From assembly GCA_963920705.1 (NCBI GenBank), contig CAWUCO010000284.1, positions 949,222-1,013,221 of the forward strand: a stretch of DNA of 64,000 bases, read 5' to 3'. Origin of the DNA: Odiellus spinosus. Its lineage: Eukaryota > Arthropoda > Arachnida > Opiliones > Phalangiidae. The position numbers were made by a program, and so were the translations under genes. The notes under the pieces are model-generated. The model was not told the DNA's origin, searched no databases, and saw only the letters and a program-made list of their open reading frames with translations. Position 1 is the first letter of the stretch, and each line of letters opens with the position of its first letter. Shown piece after piece: positions 1 to 10,774 of this stretch.

Positions 1-518
1 AATAAAATAAAATCTATATAATAAAAGTCAATCAACGGCTGAAAAAACTGAGAGACGTCAAGGGATCGAATTTGATAATCGGTGTTTAGATTCGCCGAAA
101 CGTCATTAGCCGTGGGCGTTGGTATATTTAAATATATCACCTAAAAATATAAAACTGTATTAAATATCCATCCCACTAACATTAATATTATAAAACTTAG
201 AGTGGAAGTTAAATATAATAAATCAATATTATTTAAGTATACGTAATACGTTATTTTAAAGTTTCATTACTAATGAGTGTTTGCCGATGAAATTGTATTC
301 TAACAGAGTCTCGTGTGGCTAGAATTTTTGCGTTGGGACAAGAAGCTCCGGGTTCTATTCAAGCTTGTTCAAAACCTTCGGCGATGAGTTTTCAAAGGGG
401 ATTTTCCTCGAGTCCTTCGGTTTCCCCTTGCCACAAAAACCTACGGAGATAAAGCTATTACTAAACGTAGGGTCGCTAGCAGTGGGTGGTAAGGTGGTTA
501 GTAGTTGCATCATTGCTA
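1..518. other. AT-rich stretch without a recognisable gene
   Basis: I see no gene, RNA or element end here. A 62-codon open frame at 365-553 overlaps the following duplication and has no recognisable domain, so it is not called. Confidence 0.5.
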
Positions 519-905
519 AGTTCGATGATATCCCTTCTCTAGAACCAGCTTAGATTAATGTTATTAAATACTGATAATCAACGTTTAGAATCGCCGAAAA
601 ACATAATTAAGGGTGGCTGATTCTTTTATTTACCAATTACTTGTACTGTTAAATGTTAATTGTAGTTAATTAAATTATTGTGAGCAGCCATGTAATCTGT
701 CACTTTTAATTCTACCCTACCCTCTTAAGTTCGATGATATCCATTCTCTAGAACCAGCTTAGATTAATTTTACTATATTCTCATAATCACCGAAAAACAT
801 AATTAAGGGTGGCTGATTCTTGTATTTATCAATTACTTGTAATGTTAAATGTAAATTGTTGTTGATGTTTTGTAAGCAACCGTGTAATATTTCACTTTAA
901 ATTAC
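519..905 (+). repeat. imperfect tandem duplication, unit about 200 bp
   Basis: The stretch from TTCGATGATATCCCTTCTC (about 519-727) recurs as TTCGATGATATCCATTCTC (about 728-905). Both copies contain ATAATTAAGGGTGGCTGATT and a shared AT-rich tail ending near CACTTT. The second copy has small deletions. No coding potential is visible; it is a local duplication of non-coding sequence. Confidence 0.8.
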
Positions 906-1099
906 GATTAAAAATTAAATGTTTCAAGACAGAATATGAATCTGATAAAATATTATTCGATCCAACAGTGTTACGTCATCTGTTCTATACACATTCGCAA
1001 CATTGCTTAGAGTTTAATTCAACACAGAATGAACGGTTAGCTCTGTAAATATTTATGTATAGTTGTTTCCGGTGTAGCAAGCATGGGATGGGCGACCCA

Positions 1100-1720
1100 T
1101 TTATATTCATCCAAAGAACAAAAGCAACTCCCCATAAGAGTCTGGGTACAAGTAATGTTAAAAATATTCGTCTCTTTTATGATAAATTCGTATTATGTTA
1201 TTAAAATAGGTTAATTGTGGGACAATTTAAACGTAAAATTCGCGCTCACAACTGTAAATCCTAGGAATATCAGCGAATGCAAAGTGTCTTCTATAATGTA
1301 AAGAATAGGGAAAATCTATGACTTTCGTGCCGGATATGAAAGCCTTCCCTCACACGAAAATCGTGAATGGTTTTGATTTTAAATACGTAATTATGTTAGG
1401 AAAATATTAGGAAAATATTAGGAAATAATTATTTTGTAACTGCCGTGGGTGTAGTGCTGGGGGCAGAATGAAATTCCTATTCATTTGGCGTAAAATGCCT
1501 CTAAATAGCTCAAAACGCCCGTAGAAGTGTTCCACCTGTCGCGCATTCATGCAGTACGGGTTGATAGCTGTACAAAGACTATATAGATCACTTGAGTAGC
1601 TTTTGGTGTATAATAAACCCGAAAAATAAATAGAGAAAGCATACCAAATAGTAGACACTGGAGTAGTATTTATGATTATTTTTAATTCATATTTAACAAT
1701 ATACACTTTTATAATATTTA
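1100..1720. repeat. decayed dispersed repeat, copy 1
   Basis: Short blocks here (CAAGTAATGTTAAAAATA near 1150, TTTTGTAACTGCC near 1434 and CAAAGACTATA near 1573) recur in the same order at 28,330-28,770. This suggests two old copies of one unclassified interspersed element. The 106-codon minus-strand open frame inside it aligns only loosely with the frame in the other copy and has no known domain. Confidence 0.5.
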
Positions 1721-2048
1721 AAGGCACAATTATGCATTTAACACTTAGATATTATACGTTTAACTTATGTCTAGCGGTTCTAGGTCAGTGGCATCTTCAC
1801 CAAGATACCAGATTACGCTGCTAACGTGAGAACAAGTACCTACTGTCAAACTACCATCATTGCAATACCAGCCTTTAATGGCATTTACACCTACCCCGTT
1901 AGGTACATTACGAATGAGAGCTTGGTGAACAACTCAGGTGGAAAATTGACCAGGCACACTTATAATAATTAAGTAATGTTCAACTTTGAGACTGATTTCT
2001 CTACAGTCAAAGACACATACAGTTTAGTGCGTTTCGTTTCAAAGTCGC
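1721..2048. other. non-coding stretch
   Basis: Nothing beyond short blocks resembling ordinary AT-rich intergenic DNA is seen here. Confidence 0.4.
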
Positions 2049-2357
2049 TCAAAGCCATCTCATGTACATCTCTTTCCCGAAGTACCGGGAAGTCTTGGAA
2101 GTACCTATCACAATTCCTTGCAAATTATCGCGCTCAACTACTTCCTTAAGAGGATTTTCTTTCGTGGGGACTGAATCCATTTTTTCGACGGCGTCTTCCC
2201 AGAAACCTTTATAGGGAGTTGCTATTGTTCTTTGATACTTTTTCGAGGACTTTGTACCTGATCTATATCTCCCGGTTGGATATTTTTTACGAAGGAAGTA
2301 ATAAAAGATTCTAACGAGAATTTTTAAGCCTTCTTTTACGAGACGGGATAATGACAC
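2049..2357 (-). CDS. unrecognised open frame, 102 codons
   Basis: An uninterrupted minus-strand frame rich in Lys, Arg, Tyr and Phe (for example FYYFLRKKYPTGRYRSGT and YKGFWEDAVEKMDSV). It opens with GTG rather than ATG, so it is either an internal exon or part of a decayed gene. I do not recognise the product. The amino-acid mix looks more protein-like than the neighbouring frames, but no splice sites were established and it could be chance. Confidence 0.25.
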   Translation of the reverse strand: MSLSRLVKEGLKILVRIFYYFLRKKYPTGRYRSGTKSSKKYQRTIATPYKGFWEDAVEKMDSVPTKENPLKEVVERDNLQGIVIGTSKTSRYFGKEMYMRWL

Positions 2358-4017
2358 TCTTATAAGGAAGCATTTAGCCAGTGACTCGAATTACACGAAA
2401 TGTCATATTATTAAGCTGCACCTATTTACACCTAATCAGGATAAAGCCTAGGTAAATATTCATTCTTTCATTTACACTAGAGACTTTGAAATAGTTACGT
2501 GAGATTGTATAATTTTGGCGTTCATTATTTTTTTGAAAAATATTTAATCAGAACAAAAGTCTATCACTTTATTCCACAAAAGTAAACAACGTCCCGTAGC
2601 TTAATACTATCAGCAAAGGGCCAAGGTAGACGTACTAGCCTAACTTGAAACTAGTTGCCAAAAAAGTCATCACACCTGTCTGGTTCGAGTGATTTGGACT
2701 CTTCCTGAATATTTTGAGTCGGGAGGGTGGGATGGAATTTAGGGGCGCCGCGCTTGGTTATATTGTCTTCCCCGTAACTTTGGATTTTTTCCAAAGAGTG
2801 GCACTTCCGATTTCACTATGAATGCGGCCGATTGAGCACTGCTTTCTCTAATAATAGGCCACGAAATGCCAGCTAAACGTTTTTAATCTTAAATTTCCAA
2901 TTTGTCCGAGATAGATGTCACTTTCCTAAGGAATCTGTTTGGGGATTATGAAATGAATAGCCAATCGCAAGTCTCGTGGCGCCTAGAGCCAATAAGAAAT
3001 GACTAGTAAGATCCTAGAATTTCTAGCGACATCTAGGTGATAATATAGAGATCTTGATTTAAATCTACGATTTGATTTAGAACTTGTTCTAAATTTAAAT
3101 ATCTTAAAATAACGGATAATTATTTGACTCTTAAAATAAACCCCGATAATTTTTTTCTAGATTAATTAATCTAACATTCGTATACATTTTTGAATTTTTC
3201 GCCTTCATTTGAATATCCCCCTTTTTTTATCCTCAACGATATTTTTAAAATTGGTACCGCCACCCCCTTTTTTCCTACGGATAGGCATAGTATCAAAGAA
3301 GGCATTGGCTGGAGTGCCTCGAATCAGAATCTGCAGGTACAATTACCCGGACCTTTGCTAATAGTATTAAGCCACGAGGCGTTGATTACTAACTATGGAA
3401 TAAAGTGATCGACTTTTAATCATAATAAAAACTTTGAAGAAATAGACTAAAACATAGATATTTCGATAAAAATATTAAAATATTTCTGTCCATTTATGGG
3501 TTTGACCCGAACAAAATTAAGTTCACCTTTGCGGAATTTTACGATTTATGTTATCTTCATGACCCGAAGCCCCCACTTTTCTCATCTTTTGTCAATTTTT
3601 AATCATAATTATAAAGAAAATGAATATGGAAAAAGTGATTAGATTACGTCGTCTGCTCGAAATGAGAGTTCGATATTCAGTGCAGACCGCCATTACGATA
3701 AAACCTAAATCAGGTATTTCTCCTAAGTTGAGGCTACTCTGTACTTGAAGACGTATCATTTCAAGCCCAACGTTAGTCTTTATAATTTATCATTTAGAGT
3801 GAAATGTTACTATTCAAATTATTTTTTGAAATGTAAAGCAAAGCTTACGAACGAAAATAAATCACATTCAAACTTTTCTTCAACAATTTATTTAAAAACA
3901 AAAGCGATAGAATCTTACGTTATTCGCAGACTTCCATACACGATGCCTGGCAATTTTAATGCTCAAATATTATCCAAAAACTTCATTTGTTGAACGAAAA
4001 GGGCCAAATATAGTTTT
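2358..4017. other. AT-rich stretch without a recognisable gene
   Basis: Only short open frames (72 and 82 codons near 3,190 and 3,745) with no domain or splice context. I see nothing else that can be supported. Confidence 0.4.
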
Positions 4018-4140
4018 TAATACAATTAACAATGGACAAATATAATCTTTAATACAACTAACAATGGACAAATATAATCTTTAATACAACTAACAATGGA
4101 CAAATATAATCTTTAATACAACTAACAATGGAAAAATATT
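4018..4140 (+). repeat. tandem repeat, about 33 bp, four copies
   Basis: The unit AATACAACTAACAATGGACA followed by AATATAATCTTT repeats about four times almost perfectly. The first copy has ATTAACAATGG and the last AATGGAAAAATAT. A simple minisatellite in non-coding DNA. Confidence 0.9.
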
Positions 4141-5134
4141 ACACTTAGAAATTTCTTACATTAAACAAAACCTTTCACGAATAAAATTTTGAAATGCCAA
4201 TAAAGCATTATTATTAAAAGTAAATCTCAATTGAAGATGTGTATACGCAGTAAAGTTAAAAAATGAAACAAACTGTTTCAGTATACTTATTTCTGAAATG
4301 TTTCGGTTAACGAAAGTTCTTTATAAATGTATATTTATTTGTCCATGGTAAATTGTAGTAAATAGTTTACTCAGAATGTGAGAAAACATTTCACTCTTTA
4401 GGCAATATTTTCAGTTTATAATAACTATGTTACAGTTTCCTTGACAAGTATCAAAATATTTAATTTCTCTGACCATTTGGGCTCATTTTCAATTTCCCTA
4501 ATTTTTTTCCTGACTTTTTCAGGTTTTCCACGTCTTCCAGGTCAGCGCTATACTAAAAAAAAAGAAATAGCTTTTCCGTGACTAAAAAGACACTGAAAGT
4601 GTCGCTGATATGAAATCAGAAACAACTGCATTTTTCTTCAATCTAAAGACACACACTTTTGTCGTAATCAAATTGACGTGACACACTCTTTTTGTCGTGA
4701 TTAATCTCGAATTCGACATTTTTGTACTTGCACAATCGCTTGGGCTACCACGTGTATCGGGGATTTTTAAAGTTAAAGCTGGGGCCCGTTTATCGATAAA
4801 CCGGATGGACTGCTCATAAACAGTATTTTCTCGCTTTGGAAGCTATTATACAGCTTCGTTTGATAGTCTTTGCTTTTCGGAAGTACGTCATGAAACTAGG
4901 AGCAATAAGAACGCCGTACACAAATGGAGTGGTATCTGATGTGTCGGACACGTGTAATTGAATTTAAATAAAGAGTACCATTTCTGTTGCTTTGCATTTA
5001 AAAATATTTCGCATGATCTTTTCTAATTTTTAAAGGAAAGCATTTTAATATTAACAAGATGGTGAAGCCCATAGGATATCTACACCAATGACACTTCATT
5101 TTGCCACTTCATATTTATATCTAATCATTATTAA
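4141..5134. other. non-coding stretch with one dispersed repeat
   Basis: AT-rich sequence with no gene recognised. It includes the dispersed block at 4,838-4,935 listed separately. Confidence 0.4.
4838..4935 (+). repeat. dispersed repeat, partner at 28,765-28,855
   Basis: The block GCTATTATACAGCTTCGTTT, then GATAGTCTTTGCTTTTCGGA, then AATAAGAACGCCGTACACAA recurs at 28,765-28,855 with only a few differences in about 90 bp, same strand. Together with the repeat pair 1,100-1,720 and 28,315-28,740 it suggests two copies of one larger, partly rearranged interspersed element. Confidence 0.75.
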
Positions 5135-5600
5135 TTTATCTTGTGAACGCAGCTTTATATCTAATATTTATTTTCAACTTATAAACCCGTGTGAACGCAC
5201 CTTTATATCTAATCTTTAGTTATTTTCAATTTATAGACCCGTGTGAACGCGCATTTATATTTAATCTTTATTAATTTATCTTGTGAACGCGGCTTTATAT
5301 CTAATCTTTTAATTTATCTTGTGAACGCTGCTTTATATCTAATATTTATTTATTTTCAACTTATAGACCCGTGTGAACGCGCTTTTATGTCTAATCTTTA
5401 TAAATTTATCTTTTGAACGCGTGTTTATATCAAATCTTTATTTTAACCTTGGATACCCGTGTGAACGCGCCTTTAAATCTAATCTTTATTTCGATTTTAT
5501 CTTGGATACTCATGTCAACGCGCCTTTATATCTAATATTTATCAAGTTATTTTATCTTGGACATCCGTGAAAACGCACTTTTATCTAATGAAACTATAAG
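5135..5600 (+). repeat. degenerate tandem array, unit about 55-65 bp
   Basis: About seven or eight units share the core GTGAACGCGCCTTTATATCT followed by AATCTTTATT and often CTTATAGACCCGT. Units differ in spacer length, so this is a degenerate minisatellite. The open frame at 5,373-5,570 is a by-product of the repeat and is not called. Confidence 0.85.
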
Positions 5601-6227
5601 AAAATATTGAATATCTTCGAAAATATTTTCTATAGTAAATTAAATTTTCAGGAACATCCGTTTTTAGATTAAGCTAAATCATTTAGATAGTTTTAATTTT
5701 AATTTAAATGAATATTTCGTTTCAATTCATTAATAGCTATAGACTCGCAACCAAAAAATACTATATAAGGCGTTCATGGATCATTATTAAATAACAAACG
5801 AGTAACGGTAGCTGCTGTACAATGAATTGGAAATTCAAACGCCGATGGTGATGACGTTTTCTTCCGATGACGTATTCCTCCGATGACGTAATTGAGAACA
5901 TTACAAATCATTTTTCAAGCTTTTACGCGACTACTTGATTTTCGTCATTTCCAACGGCCACGGTGGCGGCGAACCATCGAATGTAATAGCCACACTTTTG
6001 GTGTAGCTAAAAATGACGTAGCAGTGTATTTTTCGAATGGTACGTCCTATGATATCGATTCAAAATGCCGTTAGAGTTTTTGATCCTCTCCATTTAATAA
6101 TACAATTTTTCATATGAGCTACGATTTTGCCATTAAATCCGAAAAGCCGAAATTTCTGTACTGGTGGCCATTTTTGAGAGCCTTTTCCACCGTTATTCCG
6201 GAATTTTTTCCCCTTAACAAAAACCAC
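5601..6227. other. non-coding stretch
   Basis: No gene recognised. A block near 5,925-5,960 (CGACTACTTGATTTTCGTCA, TTTCCAAC) resembles one near 25,440-25,470, suggesting another old interspersed repeat. Confidence 0.4.
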
Positions 6228-6230
6228 TAA

Positions 6231-7095
6231 TGGCGAATTCCACTGGGACGTTTCGAGCGCTCCGAGAGCGCTCGCGATGAGATTTCGTGTTCCACTGGTG
6301 ACCTTAGAGCGGCTCGTGGCGAGATCCGCGTGTTCCACTGGTGATTTCGCTCTCGCGGAGAGCGCTTTGAGAGCAAAAATATCGCTCCGAGATATTCGAC
6401 AGAGCGACGGATCTCGAGCGGTTTTCGTGATTTTTTATAGCTATTTCCACTGGGAAGCTCCGAGAGGGCTCCGATTAAAAATGGCGGAACTAGATAGGAA
6501 TAGCAAAATTCGGGCTGCGTATTTATTTATGGAATCGTCTTCGGATAGTTCCGACGAGGAAATTGTAGCTAATCTTTTACAGCAAACATCAAGGATAGTA
6601 AAAAGGCCTAAATAAATGGTTATATTGAGGATGTTGTTCTTTTTCTTTTCTTTTTCGGTTTTTGTTTAGAGCTAGGGCCATAAGGCCATTACAACTCTTG
6701 AATGTTAATTTTCAAAGAGAGAGGACAGTATATAGTGTGTACAAATAACTTATACAATTAAGTTAATATAAAAACATAGTAAGTTTAAAATAGGATTAGG
6801 TTAGGTAAAAATTTTATATAAATTTTAGGTTCTACTCCGAAAATGAAGTAAGTCCTTCTTTACGCATAGGCTTATCGTTTAACAAAAAGTTTCTCGAACG
6901 CAACATGATTCGAATCAGCCATTGCTTGCCGCGAAAAGCTTGCCTTGAGAGTCGCTCTTATAATTGAGTCGTGTTTCACTGGGATATTCGCTCGACCACT
7001 CTCAAGCGAATTCTCGACCGATCTGTGACGTCAAAATCGAGTTCGGAGACCTCTCTCGGAGCGCTCGAAACATCCCAGTGTAAATCGCTATGTTT
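6231..7095. mobile_element. decayed PIF/Harbinger-like element
   Basis: The left end TGGCGAATTCCACTGGGACG follows TAA, the usual Harbinger 3-bp target. An inverted, diverged copy (reverse complement TAGCGATTTACACTGGGA, then TGTTTCGAGCGCTCCGAGAG) lies at about 7,050-7,090. Internal blocks with TTCCACTGG and GAGAGCGCT repeat in both orientations. No TAA is seen at the right end, so that edge is uncertain. The left end resembles the much cleaner element at 61,656-62,126. A truncated transposase N-terminus lies inside. Confidence 0.6.
6481..6615 (+). pseudogene. truncated Harbinger-like transposase N-terminus
   Basis: From ATG at 6,481 an ATG-started frame gives 44 residues with an acidic serine run (FMESSSDSSDEEIVANLL) followed by a basic end (RIVKRPK), then a stop. 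Insect PIF/Harbinger transposases commonly start with such an acidic stretch followed by Arg/Lys, before the DDE nuclease domain, which is absent here. The call rests on this similarity and on the surrounding Harbinger-like ends, so it is tentative. Confidence 0.45.
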
Positions 7096-7257
7096 TCAGA
7101 AATTCGACATAAAAATCAGCATGCGGGCTGCCTTGAATGGGACTGACATCCTTAGAAAATAAATGGTCTTGTGAAGCTTATTTTCTTTTGTTCAAATTTA
7201 AAATTCCGGTGTTTTTAGGGGTGTCTAAATTCGGGGGAGCCCATTCGATTTTAAGGG

Positions 7258-7293
7258 TATAAATAGCGGACCGTGCTGTGTCGAGTTATCAGT
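7258..7293 (+). promoter_or_regulatory. probable host core promoter (TATA box plus initiator)
   Basis: TATAAATA at 7,258-7,265 is followed by TCAGT at 7,289-7,293, with the initiator A (7,291) about 31-33 bp downstream of the TATA start. This spacing and the TCAGT sequence are the textbook arthropod core promoter. In the uninterrupted locus the transcript would start 8 bp before the hAT target site and reach ATG at 10,631 after a leader of about 14 nt. The promoter might instead belong to an unrecognised element. Confidence 0.6.
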
Positions 7294-8366
7294 TGCTTCC
7301 AGGGATGCCATATTGGGCTGGAAAGGAGCCAATTGGGCTCCTTTTCTAAAATATTGGCTGCAAATAAAATGGTTGGCGGTTGGCGGGAAATTGGGCTTTT
7401 CGAGTTTTTTCTTGGGCTTCTTATACTGAAAATACCGCCAAGAGCTCAGCCATTGGAATTTGGAAATTTTTAACAAAACTTTTCAGCAGCGCTCATTGTG
7501 GGGACCTATAAAACACAGTGGGGGGTTGAAGTTGGGATTTGCGGAATAGGGGGCAAGGACATGTGTAAACCATCGCGCTTAACATATATAAAATCACATA
7601 TTTAATAATATATTTTTTTTGCGCGAATTCTATTATCCACTCTCTCTCCTTGCCTTGTCAATTATTTTGACGAGTGATAGTTCTCTCGGTGGGTGTCCAT
7701 TGTCCGGTGATAGCGCTCTCTCCGTCTTATCGCCGCGCTTACCTTTCTCGTTGATACTTTCACGCGTTTTCAATGAGAAGATCTCTAGCAACTTTCACTA
7801 GGCTGAGGTTATACTAGGAAATTAGTTGAAAGGGAACTTTCCCCAATCCCACTTTACAATCACGAATCACCACTCATTTCTGGAATAGTTGGTATTATAA
7901 AAATTCACTTCGACCCAGCCTTGAAAAAAGGCTAAATCTTCCGTAGAAACGGGTTATATTTAACGGCTATTCTCGTTGGTTTCTAGGTTGAAAAAAGTAT
8001 AGATAATCGTATACTTGGACCCAACCTTGGCAAAAGGCACTATTTCCCATGGAAACAGGTGCTTTTTAAAATGATTGCAAAGCGGAGGTCCTCCACTGGA
8101 GGAGAGAGAGGATTGGAATTTAAGGAAAAGAGAAAGCGCCGCGTGCTATAAAGAGTACAATGGGTTATTATTTTCCAAGAATTTTGGGATTTTACCCAAG
8201 ATATGAAGTACCAAAGTCCAAGTCAATATTAATAACTCAATACTCGGACTGTCGGACATTTGTCACGTTTCATATAATCTTAAATTAGTAATACCCTTGC
8301 TACTCTCAGCCTACTTAGTCGGACTCTCGGATTCTAGATAATTACAGAACCAAATAACCAATAATA

Positions 8367-10328
8367 ATGGGAAAGTGGTCCAAATATTCGAAACAATACA
8401 ATCCTGCTTGGGCGAACGACCCAAAACTACAAGATTTCGCGAAAGGAAAAGAAAATGACGATCTTGTTCGATGTAAACTATGTTGCTGCCATATTAGGGC
8501 ACACTACACCGATTTAATCAATCATACCAAAACGGAAAAACATAAGAAAAAGCTGAAGCCTGTAGATGTCCCTACGTTGTCCAATGCATTTGGAGTTCCT
8601 GTAACCAAAGTTCCTGCCGTAAACAAAGCCGATAAAATTCAAAATGTCAGAAAAAGGAGAGAACTAAAAATAGCTTTATTCGCTGCTTGTAACACCTCTA
8701 TAACATCAGTTAACGAACTCGGCGAGATCCTTAACGACGAATTTGAAGACACTGGTTTTCGGATGCACAGGACAAAATGTGGGGCCATTATCAGAAATGT
8801 TTTGGCACCATATTTTAAGAAGGAATTATTTGAAGACCTGAAAGACCGTCCATTTTCCATCTTAATCGATGAGTCAACTGACGTAAGTACGAAGAAGTTA
8901 TGGTGCCTTTCCGCCAAGTATTTTAGTTTATCGTCGTCGAAGTTCGTGACGACTTTTCTTGGGATTATTCAAATTGAAGATGCTACTGCGAATGGTATAA
9001 CCGATGAAATTAAGAAGTTTTTCGAAAACAATGGTTTAAAGTTTGTAAACCTAATTGGAATTGGAACGGATGGCGCTAGCACCATGTGCGGAATTAACCA
9101 TTCAGTTTTCAGTCTTTTAGAAAAAGAAAAACCTGGACTTATTTTAGTCAAGTGTGTTTGCCACTCGCTGGACTTGGTGGCAAGTAAGGCCATGGAAAGC
9201 CTACCAAGTAACATCGAATTCCTCATAAGAGAAACTTACAATTGGTTCGCTCACAGTTCAAAACGGCAGGAAGCGTACCAAAAACTGTATAAAGTTTTAA
9301 ATGATGACGAAGAGCCACTCAAGTTAATGTCAATTTCAAGCACCCGTTGGCTTATGGTCGCCGACTGCATTGAGAGAATTCTCACGCACTATGATGCATT
9401 GAAGTTGCATTTTTCTCTGGCGGCTGACCATCCAGATACTAAGAAGTGCTACACCACAAGAATCCTTAGAGATATGTTCAAAGATGAATCAAATAGAATA
9501 TACTTAATTTTTCTCCGACCCATATTGAATCGGATTAAACAATTAAACAAGCTGTTTCAACTGGACGACGGAGATTTGTTAAAGCTATTCTTGGACTTCG
9601 AAACTTTTTTTGAATCCACTTTAAAAATAATTGTGAAGCCAATGGTCTTCAACTCGAATAAAGAATCGAACACCCTCCTAAAATTGGATTTGGCTGATTT
9701 TAAAACGGTGTTTTTAAGCCCAAAAGACTGTGATTTGGGAGTGGAATTTTCGTCCAATCTCCAAAGCTCAAAACTCTCAGCTGTTGCGAAAGACCAAATT
9801 CATGAAAGATGTTTTGATTTTATCAAAGCAGTCGCAATTCAATGCCAATTTAGATTACCCAGCAGCCAAAATGTATTAAGAAAACTAAATACAATTGCCC
9901 CTTCGAAGATTTTGACGGAAGGCGCCAAGGCAATCGATAGTTTGCCAAAGTGCACTTTTAAAAATAGTGGAAAATTAGAAACGCAATTAAGGCATGCTTC
10001 AAACCTCGTTTGGAAAGAAAAAATTAGCGCTACCGCCTTCTGGAAGGAAGTGTTAATGTATAGGGACGCATCAAACGAAAATCCCCTGCAAGAATTAGCT
10101 GAAGGTGCGCTTACACTTCTTTGCCTCCCCCTTTCCAATGCCCACGTCGAAAGGGTATTTTCCCAAATAAATATTATTAAAAACGACTTAAGAAACCGAA
10201 TGGGTCTTGAGTTGCTAGAAAGCGTTTTATACTTAAGATTTGGACTCCAAATGCAAAATATAAAATGCTCCAAGTTCGTTCCAACCTTAGAACTGATTGA
10301 AAGCTATAACTCTTCAATTTATGATTAG
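8367..10328 (+). CDS. hAT-family transposase, intact, 653 aa
   Basis: Cuts and joins the hAT element; acts in the nucleus as a multimer. The frame is uninterrupted from an ATG in good context (TAATAATGGG) to TAG. An N-terminal BED-like zinc finger uses C36, C39, H53 and H59 (VRCKLCCCH, then HTKTEKH). The RNase H-like core shows LIDESTD, then GTDGASTM, followed by VKCVCHSLDLVASKAM. The C-terminal dimerisation block LCLPLSNAHVERVFSQIN contains the conserved hAT glutamate region. Length matches autonomous hAT transposases. With intact ends and target duplication, the copy may be recent and possibly functional; activity is not shown by sequence alone. The overlapping antisense frames are shadows. 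Confidence 0.93.
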   Translation: MGKWSKYSKQYNPAWANDPKLQDFAKGKENDDLVRCKLCCCHIRAHYTDLINHTKTEKHKKKLKPVDVPTLSNAFGVPVTKVPAVNKADKIQNVRKRRELKIALFAACNTSITSVNELGEILNDEFEDTGFRMHRTKCGAIIRNVLAPYFKKELFEDLKDRPFSILIDESTDVSTKKLWCLSAKYFSLSSSKFVTTFLGIIQIEDATANGITDEIKKFFENNGLKFVNLIGIGTDGASTMCGINHSVFSLLEKEKPGLILVKCVCHSLDLVASKAMESLPSNIEFLIRETYNWFAHSSKRQEAYQKLYKVLNDDEEPLKLMSISSTRWLMVADCIERILTHYDALKLHFSLAADHPDTKKCYTTRILRDMFKDESNRIYLIFLRPILNRIKQLNKLFQLDDGDLLKLFLDFETFFESTLKIIVKPMVFNSNKESNTLLKLDLADFKTVFLSPKDCDLGVEFSSNLQSSKLSAVAKDQIHERCFDFIKAVAIQCQFRLPSSQNVLRKLNTIAPSKILTEGAKAIDSLPKCTFKNSGKLETQLRHASNLVWKEKISATAFWKEVLMYRDASNENPLQELAEGALTLLCLPLSNAHVERVFSQINIIKNDLRNRMGLELLESVLYLRFGLQMQNIKCSKFVPTLELIESYNSSIYD

Positions 10329-10450
10329 AAATTGGTTTTATTTTATTTTTTGTGTTTTATTTTTTTTTTTGTGTTTTATTTTAATTTTTGGGTTTTATTT
10401 TCTTTTGGTTTTTTTTATTGGTGCTTGTAACTTTTTATGTAATATGGATT

Positions 10451-10456
10451 AATAAA
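10451..10456 (+). terminator. poly(A) signal of the hAT transposase
   Basis: AATAAA lies 123 nt after the stop codon, following a T-rich 3' region, and about 160 bp before the element end. It fits the 3' end of the transposase transcript. Confidence 0.6.
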
Positions 10457-10630
10457 ACGATTTAAAATTTTAACGATTATTTTTGGCTTGTTTTTGGGCT
10501 GGGTAGACTAAAACATACTCTTTTTTTGGGCTGCTTTTCGAAATATCGATTGGCGGTTTTTTGGGCTTTTTCAATTTTTATTTTGGCGGGTTAAAGGTTT
10601 TCAATCTGGCGTCCCTGGTTGCTTCCCAAG

Positions 10631-10658
10631 ATGAACCCACCAACAACCAAGCTACCCC
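10631..10658 (+). CDS. possible host first coding exon (9 codons plus one base)
   Basis: ATG at 10,631 opens MNPPTTKLP and runs into a perfect donor site GTAAGT at 10,659. The ATG lies 5 bp after the right target duplication of the hAT element, and the promoter lies on the other side of that element. Very short first exons after a TATA/initiator promoter are usual in some insect secreted-protein genes, but no downstream exon was identified, so the gene's identity is unknown. Confidence 0.4.
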
Positions 10659-10774
10659 GTAAGTACCTTATGCTATTTTCTGCCGCGGACTTGGTAAAGT
10701 TTTTTTACGCGGGGCCCTCTCTCTTTTTGTTGTCGATCCGGCTACCGGCGCAAAATTCCAGCGTTTGCAAGTGG

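Larger units (their letters stand above)
7292..10625 (+). mobile_element. complete hAT transposon (7,300-10,617) with 8-bp target duplication
   Basis: GTTGCTTC occurs at 7,292-7,299 and again at 10,618-10,625, an exact 8-bp duplication, the size typical of hAT elements. The element between is 3,318 bp, with ends CAGGGATGCCA at the left and, inverted, CAGGGACGCCA at the right, a short hAT-type inverted repeat. It contains one intact transposase gene and a poly(A) signal. The flanks outside carry a TATA box, an initiator and a start codon, so it apparently entered the 5' leader of a gene. Confidence 0.92.

Noticed and set aside
8639-10273. Antisense open frames inside the hAT transposase
   Set aside because: No domains or splice context; they are complementary shadows of a clearly coding strand.
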